This document shows positions 26,176-34,257 of a stretch of 63,837 bases of DNA, piece by piece. How positions within the stretch are numbered: position 1 is the first letter of the stretch; the number at the start of each line of letters is the position of its first letter. The notes under the pieces are model-generated. The model did no database searches. It was not told where the DNA came from and was given only the letters and a program-made list of their open reading frames with translations. Made by a program: the position numbers and the translations under genes. The stretch is from an uncultured Clostridia bacterium (lineage in GTDB: Bacteria > Bacillota > Clostridia > Christensenellales > Borkfalkiaceae): NCBI GenBank assembly GCA_934247935.1, contig CAKQKE010000012.1, positions 1 through 63,837 on the forward strand, read 5' to 3'.

Positions 26176-26877
26176 ATGAAGATATACGCCATAAGCGATT
26201 TGCATCTTTCCGCCACGGGCGAAAAACCAATGGAGGTTTTCGGGTTTAAATGGAAAGATTACGTCCGTAAAATTAAAGAAGATTGGCAAAGTAAAGTCAC
26301 GGACGAAGACGTTGTGTTAATTGCCGGCGATATCAGTTGGGCTATGAAACTTCCCGACGCCGTTAAGGATATTAATTATTTTATGGAAGGACTTAAAGGC
26401 AAAGTCGTTTTTATAAGGGGCAATCACGATTACTGGTGGCAAAGTCTGGCAAAAATAAGAAAGGCGATGCCCGAAAATTGTTACGTTTTGCAAAACGATT
26501 GCATTAAATTCGGCAACGTGATTATCGGCGGAACGCGCGGTTGGTGCGTTGAAGGTTCGCCCGATTTTAAAGAAGAGGACAGAAAACTTTACAATCGCGA
26601 AACCGAAAGAATGAAATTGGTTTTTTACAATATAAACAAAGTCAGGGAAGAAGGGGATAAAGTAATCGCGATGATACATTATCCGCCGTTCAACGTAAAA
26701 AGGGAAGACTCGGCTTTTACACGGTTGTTCGAGCAAAACAATGTCGATTGCGTGGTTTACGGACACTTGCACGGCAGCGACAGCAGAACGGATTTGTCGA
26801 TTGTCAAAAACGGAATAAATTACTGCTTGACTTCGTGTGATATTTTAAATAACAAATTGGCAGAAATCGAGTTGTAA
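26176..26877 (+). CDS. Calcineurin-like metallophosphoesterase
   Basis: A 233-residue phosphoesterase with all metal-site blocks: ISDLHLS (residues 5-11), AGDISWAM, RGNHDYWW, IHYPPF and YGHLHG. The length and the W-W after GNHDY match the clostridial YkuE-independent, uncharacterised phosphohydrolase group (serine/threonine phosphatase-like). Substrate unknown. The start at 26176 follows AAGGAGA; the upstream in-frame ATG at 26134 would add a non-conserved leader. It stands alone. Confidence 0.88.
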   Translation: MKIYAISDLHLSATGEKPMEVFGFKWKDYVRKIKEDWQSKVTDEDVVLIAGDISWAMKLPDAVKDINYFMEGLKGKVVFIRGNHDYWWQSLAKIRKAMPENCYVLQNDCIKFGNVIIGGTRGWCVEGSPDFKEEDRKLYNRETERMKLVFYNINKVREEGDKVIAMIHYPPFNVKREDSAFTRLFEQNNVDCVVYGHLHGSDSRTDLSIVKNGINYCLTSCDILNNKLAEIEL

Positions 26878-26928
26878 AACCGCTGTATCGTCGTGTAAAA
26901 TTTTGTCGAACTGTAAGGCATTTTGTCT

Positions 26929-26960
26929 TATTTTACTCAATACGTATGTTGTAAAACGTG
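26929..26960 (+). repeat. Dispersed palindrome (ATACGTAT family), copy 3
   Basis: ATTTTACTCAATACGTATG followed by TTGTAAAACG. It shares the CAATACGTATGT core with 1976 and 31298. A second short motif, ACATTGTCGGGCAATAAG at 26967, recurs at 3724. Confidence 0.6.
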
Positions 26961-27058
26961 CAATACATTGTCGGGCAATAAGGCGTTTCGCCATTAAAGC
27001 CGAAAGAAACAAAACGTTTAATAATAAAAATTTTATATAAACATTCGGAGAAACCGTT

Positions 27059-28150
27059 ATGAAAGAAAAATTTGTAAATTGGTTAAAAAGTTTGCCGAAA
27101 CGTTATTTTATCGATGCGTTTACGGGTATGGCGCAAGGTCTTTTCGTTACGCTCATCGCGGGTACGATAATAAAGACAATCGGTGTAGAAATTATCGGCG
27201 ACAACGTTGTCGGCAATTATTTTAAAAACATAGGCATTATAGCATCGGTGCTTATGGGTGCGGGCATCGGCGCAGGCATCGCTTATTATTTAAAAGCGAA
27301 CAAGTTGGTGATTTTCGCGGCAATCGTCGCGGGCTTTATGGGTGCGTATTCGGAATTCATCGTTGCCGACAAAGGCGCACTTAGTACAATGATGACAAAA
27401 ATTTCGCTCGGCGTTCCGGGTAATCCCATAAGCGCATACGTTTGCGCGCTGCTTGCAACCGAGGTCGGCAGTCTCGTTCAGGGCAAGACAAAACTCGATA
27501 TTTTGCTTGTCCCTCTCACGTGTATTTGTTGCGCCTTTATCGGCTTATATGTATCCGTTCCGTTTGTTTTCCTCATTCAAAAACTTGCTCAAGGCATAGA
27601 ATATGCGACGGGAATTACCCCGTTCTTCATGGGAATAATCATCGCCGTGGTTATGGGGCTTTTGCTCACTTTACCCACATCGTCTGCTGCAATATGGACA
27701 GCAATCGCCCTTGGCAACACCAGCGAAACAATGCTTATCGCGGGCGGCGCGGCAGTTGTAGGTTGTGCGGCGCATATGGTTGGTTTTGCCGTAATGTCAT
27801 TTAAAGAAAACGGCGTCGGCGGACTTATTTCTCAGGGTCTCGGCACAAGCATGCTTCAGATACCAAACGTAATGAAAAAGCCCGTTTTATTTGTTCCGCC
27901 CGTCGTCGCAAGTGCAATTTGCGGACCTTTGGCAACGTGTTTATTTAAACTTAAATGCAACGCCTCGGGTGGAGGTATGGGTACAAGCGGACTTGTGGGC
28001 GTGTTCGGCGTGCTTGCGGTAGACAACGACGTAATGGCGTGGATTGGTATAATACTTTTAATGTTTGTAATCCCCGCAGTTGTGTGTTGGCTTTTAGGTT
28101 CGATTATGAGAAAGAAGGGCATAATTCAAGACGGAGACCTTAAAATTTAG
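27059..28150 (+). CDS. PTS sugar transporter subunit IIC (PTS_EIIC_2 type), orphan
   Basis: A 363-residue protein with about ten membrane helices and a Gly/Ala-rich repeat pattern. RYFIDAFTGMAQGLFVTLIAG at the start and LPTSSAAIWTAIALG in the middle are typical of the EIIC_2 family (often labelled regulator-like PTS IIC). No EIIA or EIIB domain is fused and none is encoded nearby, so either partners lie elsewhere or it is not a classical phosphotransfer permease. SD GGAG precedes the ATG by 9 bases. Sugar specificity cannot be predicted. Confidence 0.85.
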   Translation: MKEKFVNWLKSLPKRYFIDAFTGMAQGLFVTLIAGTIIKTIGVEIIGDNVVGNYFKNIGIIASVLMGAGIGAGIAYYLKANKLVIFAAIVAGFMGAYSEFIVADKGALSTMMTKISLGVPGNPISAYVCALLATEVGSLVQGKTKLDILLVPLTCICCAFIGLYVSVPFVFLIQKLAQGIEYATGITPFFMGIIIAVVMGLLLTLPTSSAAIWTAIALGNTSETMLIAGGAAVVGCAAHMVGFAVMSFKENGVGGLISQGLGTSMLQIPNVMKKPVLFVPPVVASAICGPLATCLFKLKCNASGGGMGTSGLVGVFGVLAVDNDVMAWIGIILLMFVIPAVVCWLLGSIMRKKGIIQDGDLKI

Positions 28151-28283
28151 GGTAAAACCTCTTAAAACGATAAAATTTAATAAAAATAAAAGTGCGGCTG
28201 TTTGTAAACTTTTGCAATCGGTCGCTTTTTATTTGAGGTTTTGGATATCTGAAACAATAAAATACGGCAAATTGTTTATCAAA

Positions 28284-28312
28284 GCATATTTTTCCATAAC
28301 AGAACATAAATA
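28284..28312 (+). promoter_or_regulatory. Probable sigma-E promoter of yabP
   Basis: GCATATT, a 14-base spacer, then CATAAATA, close to the sigma-E consensus (KMATATT / CATACAMT), 19 bases before yabP. In Bacillus subtilis yabP-yabQ is sigma-E dependent. Confidence 0.5.
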
Positions 28313-28330
28313 ATAGCGGAGGGAAAAAAT

Positions 28331-28588
28331 ATGACGGAAACAGGGCATACTCTTCAAATAGAAAACGCAAACAGACTTTGCATGACCGGCATAAGCGAAG
28401 TGGAAAGTTTTTCAGAGAGCAAAATAGTTGCCGTAATCAGCGGTAAAGACAGAATAACGATAATCGGCAGCAACTTAAAAATCTCGGTATTTCAAAAGGA
28501 AAACGGCAATTTGCGACTCGACGGCGAAATTCGCCAAGTCACCTATTCGGCGGGTAAACTTTCGGCTGTAAGCAAAATATTTAAATGA
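28331..28588 (+). CDS. yabP: Sporulation protein YabP
   Basis: An 85-residue YabP family protein with the expected pattern: HTLQIENANRLCMTGISEVESF near the N-terminus, then GKDRITIIGSNLKI and LRLDGEIRQVTY. Made in the mother cell during sporulation and needed for normal spore formation; molecular role unknown. The stop overlaps the yabQ start by 4 bases. SD GGAGGG lies upstream. The order yabP-yabQ-divIC is conserved in Firmicutes. Confidence 0.95.
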   Translation: MTETGHTLQIENANRLCMTGISEVESFSESKIVAVISGKDRITIIGSNLKISVFQKENGNLRLDGEIRQVTYSAGKLSAVSKIFK

Positions 28589-28956
28589 ACTTTTACGACG
28601 AATTTCAGTTCTTTTATGCGGCGGTTGCGGTATTGTGCGGGGCGGTTTGCGCTGCTGTTTATCAGATTCCCGCCGCGATATTAGCCGCGATATCAAAAAA
28701 AATTAGCGGCAAAATATTGACTTTTATAATCGATTTATTGTGGATGTGTTTGTCCGCGGTATTTTGTTTTTACGTTTTTTACATGTTGAATTTTCCGCAA
28801 ATAAGGCTTTACATGATTGTGTGCGTTTTTGCGGGAATGTGGATTTATTATGAAACTTTTAATATATTTATTGCTTTTTTACTTAAGTTGGTATATAATA
28901 AAATAGTAAAAGTATATAAAAATTTAAAAAGTCGTGGGGCAAAGCATAAGTTTTGA
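28585..28956 (+). CDS. yabQ: Spore cortex biosynthesis protein YabQ
   Basis: A 123-residue membrane protein with four hydrophobic segments and a basic C-terminus (KVYKNLKSRGAKHKF). The N-terminal QFFYAAVAVLCGAVCAAVY and the position after yabP identify it as YabQ, required for cortex formation in B. subtilis and located in the outer forespore membrane. The gene's 3' end AGTATATAAAAAT is repeated just after the stop, a small local duplication. Confidence 0.9.
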   Translation: MNFYDEFQFFYAAVAVLCGAVCAAVYQIPAAILAAISKKISGKILTFIIDLLWMCLSAVFCFYVFYMLNFPQIRLYMIVCVFAGMWIYYETFNIFIAFLLKLVYNKIVKVYKNLKSRGAKHKF

Positions 28957-29004
28957 CCCTTAGTAAAAGTATATAAAAATCTTAAAAACCAAGGAGAAAA
29001 AGTA

Positions 29005-29301
29005 ATGAACAAAGCGCAAAAAGATAAACTTGTAGTAAGTACTACCATTGCCGGCGTTGTGTTGTTGTTTTTCTTTATTTGCGTGCTTGTGTATCAAGTA
29101 TGCATGATAGGCGTGTATAAAAAGAGAGAACGCGCCCTCAACGCGCAAATTTCACGTTTGCAAAACACGATTGAAAACACGTCAGACGAATTGGAAATCT
29201 GGATGTCCAACGAAAAAATAGAGGAAATCGCCACTATTAAAGGATTGAAAAAGGACGGTCAAATCGACTTTGACAACGGCGAATGGGAAGAAAAAAAGTA
29301 A
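29005..29301 (+). CDS. divIC: Septum formation initiator, DivIC/FtsB-like
   Basis: A 98-residue bitopic protein with a short cytosolic N-terminus, one membrane helix (residues about 11-33) and an extracellular coiled coil (QISRLQNTIENTSDELEIWM). Size, topology and position after yabPQ fit DivIC, which works with FtsL and DivIB to activate septal wall synthesis. SD AAGGAG lies 9 bases before the ATG. The ppx-like gene follows 3 bases after the stop. Confidence 0.85.
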   Translation: MNKAQKDKLVVSTTIAGVVLLFFFICVLVYQVCMIGVYKKRERALNAQISRLQNTIENTSDELEIWMSNEKIEEIATIKGLKKDGQIDFDNGEWEEKK

Positions 29302-29304
29302 AAA

Positions 29305-30195
29305 ATGCAAAAATATCTGGTAATTGACGTCGGGTCTAATTCGGTGAGGTCGATGCTTGTTTCAAACGACAAAACGATTTATAAAGAAACGTTTACTACA
29401 AGGCTCGGCGAAGGTTTGTACAAAACTGGTCTGATAAGCGAAGAAAGCAAAATCCGTACGACCGACGCAATAGTTTCTTGCATCAACAAAGGCAAAACGG
29501 AAGGCGTAGACGAAGTGCTGATGTTTGCCACCGCCGCAGTGAGAAATTCTTTAAACGGTGACGACTTTACGTCATACGTATACGATAAAACGGGCATAAA
29601 AGTCGACGTTTTATCGGGAGAAGAAGAGGCGGAGGCGGGCATCGTCGGTGCGCTTGCGGGCGGTGACGGTTGCGTTGTGGACGAAGGCGGCGCAAGCACC
29701 GAAGTCGTAATGGCAAAGTCGGGTAAAATAGTTTATTCGCACAGTTTGCCCGTCGGTGCGGTTGTTCTTAAAGACGTCGTCGGCGATGACAGAACCGCCG
29801 CAATAAGGTTTAATCAAGAAAAACTTAACGAGTACGGAGTTGTTCCGGGTTGCGACTCAGTTACGGCGATAGGCGGCACCGCGACTACTATCGGCGCAAT
29901 AGCAAACGGACTTAAAGTTTATGACAGAAATATAGTCAACGGCACAAAATTGAGCGTTGAAAGACTTGAAGAGATAACTGATTCGCTGTATTTAACGACG
30001 GCAAAAGAAAGGGTTGAAAAATTTTACGTCAACCCAAAGCGCGCGGAAATAATCGCGTGCGGTGCTCAACTGTTATTGAACGTGGTAAAATATCTCGGGG
30101 CAAAATCGTTAATAATCAGCGAAAACGACAATGCCGAAGGGTATTATTATATGAAAAAGAAAGGTGTCAGGTATGAAAAAATCGGACAAGTATAA
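29305..30195 (+). CDS. Ppx/GppA phosphatase family protein
   Basis: A 296-residue member of the actin-like exopolyphosphatase/pppGpp phosphatase superfamily. The phosphate-1 loop is VIDVGSNSVRSML (residues 5-17), the phosphate-2 region VDEGGASTEVVMAKSGKIV, and the adenosine-side motif AIGGTATTIGAIA. It is short, a single Ppx-GppA domain without the C-terminal HD part, as is usual in Clostridia. It may hydrolyse polyphosphate or pppGpp; which is not decidable. It overlaps the M50 gene by 23 bases. Confidence 0.9.
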   Translation: MQKYLVIDVGSNSVRSMLVSNDKTIYKETFTTRLGEGLYKTGLISEESKIRTTDAIVSCINKGKTEGVDEVLMFATAAVRNSLNGDDFTSYVYDKTGIKVDVLSGEEEAEAGIVGALAGGDGCVVDEGGASTEVVMAKSGKIVYSHSLPVGAVVLKDVVGDDRTAAIRFNQEKLNEYGVVPGCDSVTAIGGTATTIGAIANGLKVYDRNIVNGTKLSVERLEEITDSLYLTTAKERVEKFYVNPKRAEIIACGAQLLLNVVKYLGAKSLIISENDNAEGYYYMKKKGVRYEKIGQV

Positions 30196-31195
30196 CGTAG
30201 TTTGCTTGGTCGTCTGCATAGTATTGCTGTTTTTTGCATTACTACTTGGGGTAATGAAAAAATATTCGCCTTATCTCCTTGCGGGTTTTTCGCTTGTCGG
30301 CTTGGCGGTGTGTTATTTTGTACATTTTGCTTTGCATGAAGTGGGGCATTTGATTTTTGCTAAAATAGCCAAAATGAAATGCATTTATTTTGAGATAAGC
30401 GGTTTTGCGGTCGACAAGACGTCCAAACAAACTAAATATTATCACAGATATTCGCCCGAAGGCGGCGAAATTGCGGTATACGGCAAAACTCCCGAAAATT
30501 CCGGCAAAGGTTTGACCTTAACGGCGTTCGGCGGCTTGCTGTTTTCGGTGATATTTATATTTTTATGTTTGTTTTTCGGCTTATTTTTCGACAACGTTTA
30601 CTGTTTTTCGATTTTATTCGTAGGCAGTTGCTCGTCGATATTCGTGTTGCTTATAAATCTCAACCCGTTTTCAGCAGACAGCGACGGCGTAACGGTATTT
30701 TTCCGTAAAAGCGAAGTGTATAAAGAAAGGGTTAAATGCCAGGAAATTTTTACCAGACTTGTGCTCGGTGAAGATATTACTCAAATGACCCCGGACTTGT
30801 TCGTCGGCAACGGCGCAGAAATAAAGGCGTATATAGCGTTGAGAAAAACTTGTCTTAACGATATAGAAGAGGCAAAAGCGGTTTATGACGAAATTTTAGA
30901 GGATAAAATCAATTCTACTGCAACTATATTCGAAGAAAGATTTTACATTGCGTTGATACTTAAAGACGAAGAGTATATTGATAAAAACTGCGAAATGGCA
31001 ACTGCATACTTATCTTTGGAAGATTCGCCCGCGTCGTTCAGAATACAGGCTGCGTTAAGGGATTACCGCGGCGACAAACAGTGGAGCAACTTGCTCAGAA
31101 CAAGCGCGAAAAAGGCTCTTGACAACTACTTGGTAAAGGGTATGGTAATTGCAGAACAAAAACTCACTGCGCTATATTTCGGCGAAGAACAATAA
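30173..31195 (+). CDS. M50-family site-2-protease-like membrane protein
   Basis: A 340-residue protein with about four to five membrane helices in the first 180 residues and a helical soluble tail. The zinc-protease signature HEVGHLIFAK (HExxH) lies in helix 3 (about residue 56), and the second ligand block NLNPFSADSDG at about 163. The tail may be TPR-like (LGEDITQMTPDLF ... repeated helices). Such proteases cut transmembrane segments; substrate unknown. I start at ATG 30173 with AAGGTGTCAG before it. Final gene of the yabP run, followed by a terminator. Confidence 0.8.
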   Translation: MKKSDKYNVVCLVVCIVLLFFALLLGVMKKYSPYLLAGFSLVGLAVCYFVHFALHEVGHLIFAKIAKMKCIYFEISGFAVDKTSKQTKYYHRYSPEGGEIAVYGKTPENSGKGLTLTAFGGLLFSVIFIFLCLFFGLFFDNVYCFSILFVGSCSSIFVLLINLNPFSADSDGVTVFFRKSEVYKERVKCQEIFTRLVLGEDITQMTPDLFVGNGAEIKAYIALRKTCLNDIEEAKAVYDEILEDKINSTATIFEERFYIALILKDEEYIDKNCEMATAYLSLEDSPASFRIQAALRDYRGDKQWSNLLRTSAKKALDNYLVKGMVIAEQKLTALYFGEEQ

Positions 31196-31231
31196 AATAA
31201 AAAGACTTACGTAAAACTTAAAATTAAAGTT

Positions 31232-31263
31232 AAAGACCGACGGTTTGTTGCCGTCGGTCTTTT
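31232..31263 (+). terminator. Intrinsic terminator
   Basis: AAAGACCGACGG pairs with CCGTCGGTCTTTT. Confidence 0.92.
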
Positions 31264-31297
31264 CGTATCCGGAGTTAGTAATAAATTTTGATATTTT

Positions 31298-31331
31298 GTC
31301 GTTTTTACGCAATACGTATGTCGTAAAACGA
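31298..31331 (+). repeat. Dispersed palindrome (ATACGTAT family), copy 4
   Basis: GTCGTTTTTACGCAATACG followed by TATGTCGTAAAACGA. Nearly identical to 18070 (- strand). Confidence 0.65.
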
Positions 31332-31354
31332 ATATATTTAGCCGCTAAATAGTT

Positions 31355-32086
31355 TTAAAGAACCCTTGCGAGGAACTCTTTCGTGCGTTCTTCTTTGGGG
31401 TTTGTAAAAATTTGCTCGGGCGTGCCTTCCTCGGCTATTACGCCGTTATCCATAAACAGAACTCTTGTCGCTACGTCTCTTGCAAACGCCATTTCGTGCG
31501 TCACCACAACCATTGTAAGACCCGATTTCGCAAGAGATGTCATTACCGACAAAACTTCGCCCACCATTTCCGGATCGAGCGCGCTTGTAGGTTCGTCGAA
31601 AAGTATAATTTCGGGGTTCATCGAAAGAGCCCTTGCGATAGCCACGCGCTGTTTTTGACCTCCCGAAAGTTGTGACGGGCGCGCGTTGATATATTTTTCC
31701 ATGCCTACGGTTTTGAGGTATTTAAGCGCGGTTTCGGTCGCTTCTTGCTTGCTTTTTTTCAAGACTTTGGTTTGCCCGATAGTGCAGTTTTTAAGCACCG
31801 ACATATTGTCGAAGAGGTTGAAAGATTGAAAGACCATGCCGATTTTCGTGCGCAAAACGGTGGGTTTGACGTTTCCGTTAAGCACGCTTTCTCCGTCGAT
31901 GATTATGTCTCCGCCGTCGGGTTTTTCAAACAGATTTATGCACCTTAAAAGGGTGCTTTTGCCCGAGCCGGACGAGCCGATTATGGTTACCACTTCGCCT
32001 TTTCCAACCTCGAAATTAATGTTTTTAAGTACCGAGTTTTGTCCGAAAGTCTTGCTTAAATTGTTGATTTGTACTATTGTTTCCAT
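31355..32086 (-). CDS. Lysine/polar amino-acid ABC transporter ATP-binding protein
   Basis: A 243-residue ABC ATPase of the GlnQ/HisP type. Walker A is GSSGSGKST (about 37-45), the Q-loop VFQSFNLF, the signature LSGGQKQRVAIARAL, Walker B ILFDEPTSALDPE, and the H-loop VVTHEMAFARDV. It powers uptake by the neighbouring permease and binding protein. Third gene of the riboswitch-controlled operon, 6 bases after the permease stop. Lysine specificity is inferred from the riboswitch. Confidence 0.95.
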   Translation of the reverse strand: METIVQINNLSKTFGQNSVLKNINFEVGKGEVVTIIGSSGSGKSTLLRCINLFEKPDGGDIIIDGESVLNGNVKPTVLRTKIGMVFQSFNLFDNMSVLKNCTIGQTKVLKKSKQEATETALKYLKTVGMEKYINARPSQLSGGQKQRVAIARALSMNPEIILFDEPTSALDPEMVGEVLSVMTSLAKSGLTMVVVTHEMAFARDVATRVLFMDNGVIAEEGTPEQIFTNPKEERTKEFLARVL

Positions 32087-32092
32087 ACCGAA

Positions 32093-32863
32093 TTATGCTT
32101 CGACCTCCTTGGTTTTAGCGGGTGTTTCGTTTAAAACGTAGTTGTGTTTTCCCGCAAGTTTTTTCTCGATTAACTTTAAAATGCGCGTTACGGTAAACGT
32201 CATAATAAAGTAAAGTACGCAAATTATCGAATAAACTTCAAACGTCAGGAAAGTCTCTTTGGCTGTGATTTTTGCATAGAAGAACAGTTCCGAAAAACTT
32301 ATTACGTTTAGTACCGACGTGTCTTTAATGTTGATGACGAATTCGTTTGCCACGGCGGGTAAGATGTTTTTAATTACTTGCGGAATTATCACATAAAACA
32401 TAGTTTTAAAGTGCCCCATACCTATGGCGTGCGCACCCTCGGATTGACCTTTGTCTATGCTCATTATTCCGCCGCGCACTATTTCGGCAATATATGCGCC
32501 CGTGTTTATCGTGACGATGATAATTGCAAATGTGTTGATTACCGACGGCAGCATTACGTCAACCGACGAAACAGAGGCAAAACCCCAATAAATCACCATT
32601 GCTTGTACCATCATCGGCGTGCCCCTGAAAATTTCGATATAAGCCGAAAGGATAAAGTCGATTACTTTTTGAATTGCGCGCTTTACTTTGTTTTCGGAAA
32701 CGGGAATCGTCCTTATAATGCCCACTAAAAGCCCTATTACAAGACCGAGTATCGTGGATAAAAGCGAGACGTACAAAGTGCTTCCCATTCCCTTTAAAAA
32801 GTCGACGCCGTGTTCTTTTAATATTTCTAAAACGTTGTTAAAAAATTCCATAATCACATACAA
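32093..32863 (-). CDS. Lysine/polar amino-acid ABC transporter permease
   Basis: A 256-residue permease of the HisM/GlnP type with about five to six membrane helices. The EAA loop that contacts the ATPase is visible as GQSEGAHAIGMGHFKTMFYVIIPQ. YIEIFRGTPMMVQ is the other hallmark. The start lies inside the end of the binding-protein gene (10-base overlap); an internal ATG at 32851 may be used instead. Forms a homodimer in the membrane. Confidence 0.94.
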   Translation of the reverse strand: MYVIMEFFNNVLEILKEHGVDFLKGMGSTLYVSLLSTILGLVIGLLVGIIRTIPVSENKVKRAIQKVIDFILSAYIEIFRGTPMMVQAMVIYWGFASVSSVDVMLPSVINTFAIIIVTINTGAYIAEIVRGGIMSIDKGQSEGAHAIGMGHFKTMFYVIIPQVIKNILPAVANEFVINIKDTSVLNVISFSELFFYAKITAKETFLTFEVYSIICVLYFIMTFTVTRILKLIEKKLAGKHNYVLNETPAKTKEVEA

Positions 32864-33729
32864 AATGCCATAGCGGTCGGTTCTTCTGCGACGTAACCGT
32901 CGATAGTTCCTTTTTCAAGTGCGATTTTCATCACGACAAAATCTTCGAGAGTGTTTATTACTCTTAAAGACGAAGTTTGTTCCTGAAGTGCTTTAAGATG
33001 GAAGGTGCCGGGCTGAGCGGCAATTCTGACACCTTGTTTATCGATTTCGGCAAGAGTGGTTGCATTTGCAATCGCACTGTCTTCTCTTGTGACGATTACA
33101 AGGTTAGACCTGTAATACGGGGTTGTAAAATCGATTACTTCTTTTCTGTCTTCCGTCGGCGACATACCCGCAATGATTAAATCGATTGTTCCCGACGTAA
33201 CCGCAGGGATAAGGCTGTCCCATTCGTACATATAAATTTCGATTTTCATATTTAACGCTTCGGCAACCAAAGCCGCCACTTGCACGTCATAACCGTTTGC
33301 GTATTTTCCCGATACGTTTTTAATCGGAAGCGCGCCGTTTGCGTTTGTCTTTTGCGTCCAGTTGTACGGTTCGTATCCGCACTCCATACCTATTTTAAGT
33401 GTTCCGCCGTCGTTATCGGAAAGGTTGTAATCGGGTGAATAGGTCGATTTATCGTCGCGTACAAGCACGCACATTTCATTCATAAGCCCGTTTTGCGCAG
33501 CCGAGGTAAAAGTGCCGAGATATTCGTTGATTTTATTTATGAGGTCAGAGCCATTTTTTGCTCCTATCGCAATAGCGGTATCGTCGCCCGTAATGCTAAA
33601 ACCGCTTTGGTTGTTTTTAAGGTCGATATAGCAAAGTCTCGCTTGTTTTTTGTCTTTTCCGCAAGCGGTGAAAGAAAGGCAGCCGAGTAAAGAAACGATT
33701 ACCAAGATAAAGCATAAAAGTTTTTTCAT
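32854..33729 (-). CDS. Lysine-type ABC substrate-binding lipoprotein, apparently circularly permuted
   Basis: A 291-residue lipoprotein (signal peptide with FTAC lipobox, Cys23). Residues about 30-90 (GFSITGDDTAIAIGAKNGSD, INKINEYL) look like the C-terminal end of a normal SBP_bac_3 domain. Residues about 110-291 hold the normal beginning and middle (LKIGMECGYEPYNW, IDLIIAGMSPTEDRKEVIDF) and stop at GYVAEEPTAMAFCM, where relatives run on for roughly 60 more residues. So the last segment seems moved to the front. Lysine binding is inferred from the riboswitch. SD AAGGAG is present. Confidence 0.88.
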   Translation of the reverse strand: MKKLLCFILVIVSLLGCLSFTACGKDKKQARLCYIDLKNNQSGFSITGDDTAIAIGAKNGSDLINKINEYLGTFTSAAQNGLMNEMCVLVRDDKSTYSPDYNLSDNDGGTLKIGMECGYEPYNWTQKTNANGALPIKNVSGKYANGYDVQVAALVAEALNMKIEIYMYEWDSLIPAVTSGTIDLIIAGMSPTEDRKEVIDFTTPYYRSNLVIVTREDSAIANATTLAEIDKQGVRIAAQPGTFHLKALQEQTSSLRVINTLEDFVVMKIALEKGTIDGYVAEEPTAMAFCM

Positions 33730-33809
33730 GATGTTTTCTCCTTAAATGTGATAATTTTTAGGAGAGAAGCAAGAAAAACAAAGCAAGCGCAATAAAGCAA
33801 ATCGACAAT

Positions 33810-33836
33810 AAAAAAATTCCGCCGATAAGCGGAATT
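33810..33836 (-). terminator. Lysine riboswitch terminator
   Basis: On the - strand, AATTCCGC pairs with GCGGAATT around a short loop and is followed by seven T. It lies between aptamer and start codon, so binding of lysine would stop transcription here. Confidence 0.9.
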
Positions 33837-33878
33837 ACGCGAAAAAGCATGTATGCATTAAAAAACAATGTAAAACAT

Positions 33879-34042
33879 GATAGCGCTCCGCAAAATCTTG
33901 CGACAGTCTGCAACGTATTTCGCTGCAACCCAACGTACAAAACCAACCGGACGGTTTTGCCGTTTCGGCGATGTTTCCTTTCGCTGCCTTATCGTCCGTG
34001 ATAAAGCGGGCAGTTACTCATAAAAATCGCGCCTCTACCTAA
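33879..34042 (-). promoter_or_regulatory. Lysine riboswitch (L-box)
   Basis: On the - strand the class signatures appear in order: AGGTAGAGGCGCGA, TGAGTAACTG, GGCAGCGAAAGG, CATCGCCGAAAC, a kissing-loop hairpin with GGTTGG, GCAGACTGTCGC, and GGAGCGCTATC at the 3' end. The loops and five-helix layout match the lysine aptamer. It controls the ABC importer downstream. Confidence 0.95.
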
Positions 34043-34053
34043 ATTGTAAGTCC

Positions 34054-34082
34054 ATTGTACAAATATTGACGGTTTTTGTCAA
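34054..34082 (-). promoter_or_regulatory. Promoter of the lysine transport operon
   Basis: On the - strand TTGACA, a 17-base spacer, then TACAAT, about 12 bases before the aptamer. Confidence 0.85.
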
Positions 34083-34172
34083 ACGTTTTTACGCAAAAAT
34101 CGTCAAATTGTTCAAAAAACCAAAAAGCCGTGAAATCCGACGCAATTAGTTTATTATTTTTTTGTTTTTCGC

Positions 34173-34201
34173 TTTACTTATATTAATTTATAATGTATAA
34201 T
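34173..34201 (+). promoter_or_regulatory. Probable promoter of gyrB-gyrA
   Basis: TTTACT, a 17-base spacer, then TATAAT, 57 bases before gyrB. Confidence 0.6.
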
Positions 34202-34257
34202 AAGTATATCGATATTATATATAAGTAATTATAATAAATATTAATTAAGGAGCAGTT

